Source: CAYWJT01 sp964458655 (GTDB lineage Bacteria; Acidobacteriota; Aminicenantia; Aminicenantales; Saccharicenantaceae). Taken from it: a stretch of DNA of 32,981 nucleotides. Positions within the stretch are counted from its first letter, which is position 1; every line of letters starts with the position of its first letter. The notes beneath the pieces were generated by a model. The model was not told where the DNA came from and did no database searches. It worked only from the letters and a program-made list of their open reading frames with translations. Both the position numbers and the translations under genes were made by a program. The stretch spans positions 1 through 32,981 of the forward strand of contig CAYWJT010000028.1 in NCBI GenBank assembly GCA_964458655.1, read 5' to 3'. Positions 28,441 to 32,981 of the stretch are shown here, one piece after another.

Positions 28441-29019
28441 ATGGGCAGGGATTATATTTCTAACTTGCTTCGTTCCAGCAACACAGTCTTTACTTTTAAG
28501 GAAATTTCTTTGATTTGGAACGAAACTGATGCCAGGCTTGCAAAAAAAAGAATATATCGCTATGTAAAAGCGGGCAAATTGTATCCTATCCGCCGGGGCA
28601 TTTACGCCAAAGATGAAGAATATGATAGATTGGAGCTGGCAACCAAAATATTCACTCCAGCCTATATCAGCTTAGAAACGGTCCTTACCAGAGAGGGCAT
28701 CGTTTTTCAGCACTATGACCGGATCTTCGTTGTCAGTTACCTGACCCGGGAGATTTCTTGCGATGGTCAGACTTATGTCTTTCGCCGAATGAAGGACATT
28801 GTTCTGACGAACTCGCTCGGCATAGAGAAAAAAAGCAATTACTGCATCGCCTCAAAAGAAAGGGCATTCCTGGATACCATCTATCTGAACAAGAATTACC
28901 ATTTCGATAACTTGTCTTCGATGAACTGGGATAAATGCTTTGAAATGCTTCCTATTTATGACAATAAAGCAATGGCGATAAGATTGAATTCATATCATAA
29001 GCTTGCCAAGCATGCTTGA
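28441..29019 (+). CDS. abiEi: AbiEi-family antitoxin / transcriptional regulator
   Basis: This 192-residue protein has an N-terminal winged helix (FTFKEISLIW ... KKRIYRYVKAGKLYPIRRGIYA, about 17-58) followed by the AbiEi C-terminal domain. Typical parts are the segment around AYISLETVLTREGIVFQHY and SKERAFLDTIYLN (about 139-151). It is the antitoxin of a type IV toxin-antitoxin pair: it counteracts the nucleotidyltransferase toxin and autorepresses the operon. The stop codon overlaps the start of abiEii by 8 bp, implying translational coupling. No good Shine-Dalgarno precedes ATG 28441, so antitoxin translation may be weak or start differently. Codon use is AT-rich like the rest of the island. 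Confidence 0.88.
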   Translation: MGRDYISNLLRSSNTVFTFKEISLIWNETDARLAKKRIYRYVKAGKLYPIRRGIYAKDEEYDRLELATKIFTPAYISLETVLTREGIVFQHYDRIFVVSYLTREISCDGQTYVFRRMKDIVLTNSLGIEKKSNYCIASKERAFLDTIYLNKNYHFDNLSSMNWDKCFEMLPIYDNKAMAIRLNSYHKLAKHA

Positions 29020-29716
29020 TCGAAGCATCCATAAAACGATCCTGCTCCAGATATTGAAAGACATCTATACCGACACTTCCCTTGGCCCTGTTTTGGGCTT
29101 CAAGGGCGGCACAGCCGCGAATTTCTTTCATGACCTCGGCCGCTTTTCAGTTGACCTGGATTTTGATCTTCTGGACGAGACCAAAGAGGACTTAGTTTTT
29201 GAGAAATTAGAGAAAATACTTCGGGGATATGGAACAATAAAGGAGAAGCATAAAAAGCAGCACACCTTGTTCTTCATCCTTTCCTATGATGACAAGGCGC
29301 AGAACATCAAAGTGGAGATCAATCGAAGAAGCTTCGGCTCTCGCTATGTCCTGAAAAATTATCTTGGCATATCCATGCTGGTGATGGTTAAAGAAGATAT
29401 GTTTGCGCACAAGCTGGTGGCCATGCTCGAACGATCCAGGATAGCGAATCGAGATGTCTATGATGTCTGGCATTTCTTAAAGAACCATTGGCCGGTCAAT
29501 AAAGAGATTGTGGAGAAACGCACCAAGACGAGCTTTAAAGAGCATTTGAAGAAATGTATTGAATTCGTTGAATCCCTCAGCGACCGCAATATTCTTTCCG
29601 GCATGGGCGAACTTCTGGATGAAAAACAGATAGTCTGGGCAAAGACTCATCTCAAAAAGGACGCCGCCTTCCTTCTAAGGATTCGGTTGGATCAGGAAAA
29701 ATGGTTGTACAAATAA
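29012..29716 (+). CDS. abiEii: AbiEii/AbiGii-family nucleotidyltransferase toxin
   Basis: This 234-residue member of the DUF1814/AbiEii family has the nucleotidyltransferase core FKGGTAANFFHDLGRFSVDL followed by DFDLL (about 26-50, GG-x-(n)-R-x-S-x-DLDF), NIKVEINRR (about 93-101, third acidic residue) and a C-terminal helical part with EDMFAHKLVAMLERSRIANR and DVYDVWHFL (about 126-155). All acidic metal-binding residues appear intact, so it should be active. Related enzymes add nucleotides to tRNA acceptor ends or bind GTP and cause reversible growth arrest that blocks phage propagation. I chose ATG 29012, which overlaps the antitoxin stop, over a TTG at 29003. The 178-bp gap to the next, convergent gene shows no feature. 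Confidence 0.9.
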   Translation: MLDRSIHKTILLQILKDIYTDTSLGPVLGFKGGTAANFFHDLGRFSVDLDFDLLDETKEDLVFEKLEKILRGYGTIKEKHKKQHTLFFILSYDDKAQNIKVEINRRSFGSRYVLKNYLGISMLVMVKEDMFAHKLVAMLERSRIANRDVYDVWHFLKNHWPVNKEIVEKRTKTSFKEHLKKCIEFVESLSDRNILSGMGELLDEKQIVWAKTHLKKDAAFLLRIRLDQEKWLYK

Positions 29717-29894
29717 ATATTAGGAGTTTAGATGATAACGATGAGCTTTCTGACTAAGCAAGAGTCTCATAAGAATTCTAACATCCTCTTTTGTTTGGAA
29801 TATGTTAAAACAAAAGTACTCATTCTTGCGTACATCTGGTTCGCAAAAAACGCCACATACCACGCGCTGGGAGCGCCCGAATTATTATGCTCAA

Positions 29895-31616
29895 TCAATA
29901 TGCATGAAAAAGTTCCAAAATCAAGGGCTCCGGGCTTTCTTCATAAATCAGCCGGCGGCGCGGGTAAAAAAACAATTTATGATACAGCCTGAGCGCAATT
30001 ACAGCCAAAATGGCGAATCCATAAAAAATGATGAAACGCCGTCCGCCTTCCATAAAATACGGCTCCATCCAGCGGGGCATATAAATATAAGCGAGGAAAA
30101 GTCCCAGATAAGGGAACCAGAAAAAATACAATCTGCTTTTCCCGGGAGCACATGAGCAGGCAAACGGGAATTTTATTCGTCGGAATAACAAACCTTCCAT
30201 TAATAGCACTGCAAAAGCCAGGTCATAGAGGCAGTGGAGACCTGCTGTCGGCCAGCCCCAGAAGAAACAATAAAAAGCAAATAATGATATATAAAGTGGC
30301 AACAGAATTAAGCAGAGCGTGCTTTTTCTCAGAGCAGAAAAATAGGCCCATCCATTGCGGTTCTCGATAATTCGGAATACCCAATTGGCTTCATAATTAA
30401 TCGGTATACTGATAGCGTCCATAAGTCCGACAAGCAGAAAGAAGTTCAGCACCAAGGGCAGGGAGAGCATGTTTCCTGAACGATATTTCCAGAAATAATT
30501 ACCCGTGGAGACAAAGAATATAAGCGCTATTCCAGCCCCTACTCCCAAATAGGACATCAGCCTGGTACGATGTATTCTGCTTCGGCTCATTGCAGAGCCA
30601 TAAAAATGGAAGGCGGCCCGTTCTACAGAATTTCTTAAGAAAATTAGATTAAGACAGGGCTCAAGGATCCTTTTCAACCGAGACGGCCTGTAAACCCGGG
30701 CACTTTCAGGCGATAGGTTTTTCAGATAACGGCCGTAAGATATCAAAGTAATCAGGAAAAAAGCCAGGATTGATACAGCCAGAGCAAGAAGACTGCGATC
30801 TGCCAGTTCCTGAAAGAAAGCATCATGATTTCCCATCAGCGTTTGATAAAGTCCTGTAAACCAAAGCGGTGGGAAGTTCATTATGAATGGGGTAGGTGTG
30901 GACTTAAGCGCTTGAACATTTTCAAACCAAATTTTGATAAATCTGTGATTAATAAGGAAATGATAGATAAGGAAAAGCTGGCCGATAATCAGGCCCAGGC
31001 GAATAATGTCAGAAAGCCAGCTAAAAAATCTTCCTTTGAGCAAGACATTCAACAGTCCGAAGATAATAGCTAGAACGAAAAAAATAAAACTGCCAGCGGC
31101 CAACATAACAAGGATATGAGTGAATAAGAGCAATAATCCGGGCGTTAACCCATAAGGCTTCGATTGTCCCAGATATACGGCAAAAACAATAGAGGAAAGC
31201 GAATTAATGCCGATGACAAACAGCCCGATAAACATAACTAGGCTGATAAACTTGGCTGTAAAGACCAAAAAAGGCGCTATCGGCAGCGGCATCAGGCTAA
31301 GATAATCCTTGCGGTCAAGGAAAATCGCTTCCCATGCGAAGAGAGTTACCAGGCCGATTAGAAGCATTATAAAACTTATAAACAGAGTGATTTCCAGCCA
31401 GGCTGTGCCTTTTTCAGGTTCAAGTAGATATCGGAAAAGAAGCCCATCGGCCACGCAGGCCGGGAAAACTGCTAAAATAGCAATGAAACCTAATACTTTC
31501 TCTATCATTTTCTCTTCAAAGAACATAGTTTCATTAAGAAAAAGACGCCTGAAGAAATGCCGGATAAGGTTTAGCAAGCGCGATAGTTCAGTCTGATTTC
31601 TTATCGAAGTTATCAT
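29895..31616 (-). CDS. ABC transporter permease, ABC-2-like
   Basis: This 573-residue protein has many hydrophobic helices (I count roughly ten to twelve), beginning with IEKVLGFIAILAVFPACVA and ITLFISFIMLLIGLVTLFAW. A cytoplasmic stretch near the middle is rich in Arg/Lys (YRPSRLKRILEPCLN). There is no signal peptide. It lies 23 bp after the ABC ATPase gene on the same strand, which identifies it as the membrane partner. An ATPase of the CcmA type with one large permease usually exports a lipid, peptide or drug, but the substrate is unknown. Start ATG 31616 has no strong Shine-Dalgarno. Translation may be coupled to the upstream gene. Confidence 0.8.
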   Translation of the reverse strand: MITSIRNQTELSRLLNLIRHFFRRLFLNETMFFEEKMIEKVLGFIAILAVFPACVADGLLFRYLLEPEKGTAWLEITLFISFIMLLIGLVTLFAWEAIFLDRKDYLSLMPLPIAPFLVFTAKFISLVMFIGLFVIGINSLSSIVFAVYLGQSKPYGLTPGLLLLFTHILVMLAAGSFIFFVLAIIFGLLNVLLKGRFFSWLSDIIRLGLIIGQLFLIYHFLINHRFIKIWFENVQALKSTPTPFIMNFPPLWFTGLYQTLMGNHDAFFQELADRSLLALAVSILAFFLITLISYGRYLKNLSPESARVYRPSRLKRILEPCLNLIFLRNSVERAAFHFYGSAMSRSRIHRTRLMSYLGVGAGIALIFFVSTGNYFWKYRSGNMLSLPLVLNFFLLVGLMDAISIPINYEANWVFRIIENRNGWAYFSALRKSTLCLILLPLYISLFAFYCFFWGWPTAGLHCLYDLAFAVLLMEGLLFRRIKFPFACSCAPGKSRLYFFWFPYLGLFLAYIYMPRWMEPYFMEGGRRFIIFYGFAILAVIALRLYHKLFFYPRRRLIYEESPEPLILELFHAY

Positions 31617-31639
31617 TCTAGACCAGTCCGGACTTACTT

Positions 31640-32404
31640 CTATTGTTTCATTAAGGACACCAGCTCTGAAACTGATTTTTCCTCATCCTTCTGGATAACC
31701 AGCTGATTAAAAATACTTTCCAAAGATGGCATCATCATCAGGTGACGCAGGTTTTCAATTGAATCATCGGCCTGAATCTTTCCCCCCTTAAGTATAATGA
31801 CTCGACTGGCAATTCTTTCGACTATATCTAGGATGTGTGAAGAATAGATGATGACTTTTCCTTCGGACGAAAGCCGGCGCACTAGGCTCCTGATGATCAT
31901 GCTGGTTGAGGTATCAAGACCAGACAGGGGCTCGTCTAGAAGAAGAACTTCCGGGTCATGAAGGAGGGCGGCTGAAATCAAGACCTTCTGAACCATGCCC
32001 TTGGAGAGCGAAGATATTTCAGAATACATATCGCCAGTCAAGGTAAATACTTCCATAAAGCCCTCGATCTTGTGCTTGAGCTTCGTTTCCTTAAGACCCC
32101 GGAGCCTGCCTACCATCATCAGATACTCGTATGCGCTCAGATGAGAATATACATTCGTTTCTTCGGGCACATAGCCCAGTCTTTCTTTGAACCAAAGCAA
32201 GTCTTTCCAGATGTTCCGGCCCCGGTAGCAGATTTCACCTTCGGTGGGCTCCAAGAGCCCCGCCAACATCTTCATGGTGGTGGACTTACCTGCACCATTG
32301 GGCCCGAGATAGCCGACAGCCTCTCCAGCTTTTACAGCGAAGCTTATATTATCGACGGCCTTCAGCTGCCGGTATTTTTTTGTAACCCCTTTTAACTCTA
32401 ACAT
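31640..32404 (-). CDS. ABC transporter ATP-binding protein
   Basis: This 254-residue protein has every ABC motif: Walker A GPNGAGKSTT (about 34-43), a Q-loop replaced by VPEET (Pro-Glu, about 82), signature SLSKGMVQKV (about 132-141, LSKGM rather than LSGGQ), Walker B VLLLDEPLSGLD (about 154-165) and H-loop SSHIL (about 191-195). The Q-loop/signature variants occur in the ABC-2 (CcmA/NatA-like) exporter class. A short C-terminal extension follows. ATG 32404 is preferred over the adjacent TTG. It is the middle gene of a three-gene minus-strand operon. Confidence 0.93.
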   Translation of the reverse strand: MLELKGVTKKYRQLKAVDNISFAVKAGEAVGYLGPNGAGKSTTMKMLAGLLEPTEGEICYRGRNIWKDLLWFKERLGYVPEETNVYSHLSAYEYLMMVGRLRGLKETKLKHKIEGFMEVFTLTGDMYSEISSLSKGMVQKVLISAALLHDPEVLLLDEPLSGLDTSTSMIIRSLVRRLSSEGKVIIYSSHILDIVERIASRVIILKGGKIQADDSIENLRHLMMMPSLESIFNQLVIQKDEEKSVSELVSLMKQ

Positions 32405-32450
32405 CAAAATGTAATTATAGCATCCTTTTTTCCCGGCGCCAGCTCTACCT

Positions 32451-32936
32451 TTAATCGGGAGAGCGTAGCAAATAATTTGCTTTCCTTATGAATTCAGACA
32501 GAAAACTGGGTAGATAGGATTCCTCTAGACCCACACAAGGAAGAATAAAATAGATATTCCCGTCAGGCCCTACTCCATACAAAGTGGGTGCATAAATGGG
32601 GTCATATCTTTTCCATTTCTTTAGGCTATAAATGGGGAAATCTGCTCCTGTGGTCAGTCTGATTTCGTTGATAAATTGCATTTCCTGCTCCGGAACTATG
32701 CCCGCAACTTGAACCCGCTCATAGGGTTTGTTCAGGAAATCAATTACTTTCAAGCATGAGCGGCAATTGTTCATCGAAAAAAATAGGATTAGACTAAGTC
32801 TTGCGTCGCCGGCAGGTCTTTGCCGTAAACGCTCGATAGGAAAATCAACCATTATAGGAGTTACCCCTTGTCTATAAATAATACTGCTTAAAAAAAGCAT
32901 AATCACTACTACAAGTATGGCCTTTAGTATTTTCAT
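32451..32936 (-). CDS. Membrane-anchored thioredoxin-fold protein (CxxC)
   Basis: This 161-residue protein has an N-terminal membrane anchor (ILKAILVVVIMLFLSSIIY) followed by a probable extracytoplasmic thioredoxin-like domain. LILFFSMNNCRSCLKVIDFL (about 50-69) gives a beta-strand leading into a CRSC redox motif. YAPTLYGVGPDGNIYFI (about 116-132) supplies the cis-Pro loop (Thr preceded by Pro) and the beta-hairpin typical of TlpA/ResA-like folds. A third Cys follows in LPCVGL. It starts the operon with the ABC ATPase and permease (46-bp gap). A role in thiol-disulphide handling of an exported peptide or protein is plausible but inferred. A TATATATAAAAT sequence just upstream (around 32960-32970, minus strand) may be the -10 region. 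Confidence 0.7.
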   Translation of the reverse strand: MKILKAILVVVIMLFLSSIIYRQGVTPIMVDFPIERLRQRPAGDARLSLILFFSMNNCRSCLKVIDFLNKPYERVQVAGIVPEQEMQFINEIRLTTGADFPIYSLKKWKRYDPIYAPTLYGVGPDGNIYFILPCVGLEESYLPSFLSEFIRKANYLLRSPD

Positions 32937-32981
32937 GGTTCGATAACTAATTCATGGATTTTATATATAAGAGATGATTCG

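Larger units (their letters stand above)
26890..32981. other. AT-richer region, probable genomic island
   Basis: From about 26.9 kb to the right edge base composition is close to 43 percent G+C by eye, against roughly 65 percent before it. Only the tRNA-Arg and about 150 bp after it are GC-rich. Cargo is a toxin-antitoxin pair, an archaeal-type synthetase and a transporter operon. No integrase or attachment-site repeat is visible in the window. Confidence 0.6.

Noticed and set aside
29732..29992. An 86-codon ORF after the AbiEii toxin
   Set aside because: It overlaps the 3' end of the convergent permease gene, has no recognisable domain and only a weak start context.
1..32981. CRISPR arrays, rRNA genes and transposase genes
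   Set aside because: No regularly spaced direct repeats, no rRNA sequences and no transposase or integrase ORFs were found; the only tandem repeat is the 282-bp pair and the short 15-bp units.

Overview
The window is about 33 kb from a bacterium whose main DNA is GC-rich (roughly two thirds G+C by eye). Genes on both strands mostly have good Shine-Dalgarno sequences and recognisable sigma-70 type promoters. The gene mix (Wza/Wzc/CpsB capsule genes, many exported hydrolases, GH172/DUF2961, S10 peptidase, B12-dependent ribonucleotide reductase, PilZ) and the dispersed GGYRCC and GGGGACAG repeats fit an Acidobacteriota/Aminicenantes-like organism. That assignment is inference from gene content, not proven.

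Layout. (1) 1-5.4 kb: exopolysaccharide export and regulation: the end of an SLBB export protein, a Wzc-type co-polymerase/tyrosine kinase and its CpsB-type phosphatase, then two tandem paralogous small exported proteins, each with its own promoter and both ending in EEEASPIR. (2) 5.5-11.4 kb: mnmA, a GH88/GH105-like hydrolase (minus strand), an O-antigen ligase with TPRs, and two small membrane proteins (DUF2177, DUF486). This stretch is studded with a palindromic GGYRCC repeat, usually placed just after stop codons. (3) 11.5-17.1 kb: three large exported proteins: a modular alpha/beta hydrolase, an S10 carboxypeptidase-like peptidase and a GH172-like glycosidase. (4) 17.1-17.7 kb: a perfect 282-bp tandem duplication. 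(5) 17.8-26.5 kb: a coiled-coil protein, a PilZ protein, a HAD phosphatase, a gamma-carbonic anhydrase-like protein, nrdJ, a small beta-barrel protein and a large exported protein with a possible papain-like fold. (6) 26.8-33 kb: composition falls abruptly to AT-richer DNA. Here lie an archaeal-type asparagine synthetase (AS-AR, an AsnRS paralogue without anticodon-binding domain), tRNA-Arg(TCG), an AbiEi/AbiEii toxin-antitoxin pair, and a minus-strand operon of a thioredoxin-like protein, an ABC ATPase and an ABC permease. This part looks like an acquired island, although a mis-joined contig cannot be excluded.

The most interesting candidate is upstream of the asparagine synthetase. A near-consensus promoter is placed so that transcription would start at or next to the ATG of a 42-codon ORF. 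That ORF ends in Ile-Asn-Asn-Asn-Val-Pro-Ser, and its three Asn codons run into a perfect hairpin that includes the stop codon. An upstream segment inside the ORF is perfectly complementary over 8 nt to the Shine-Dalgarno region of the synthetase gene. This is the architecture expected of an asparagine-sensing leader peptide (attenuator). It is a hypothesis from sequence only.
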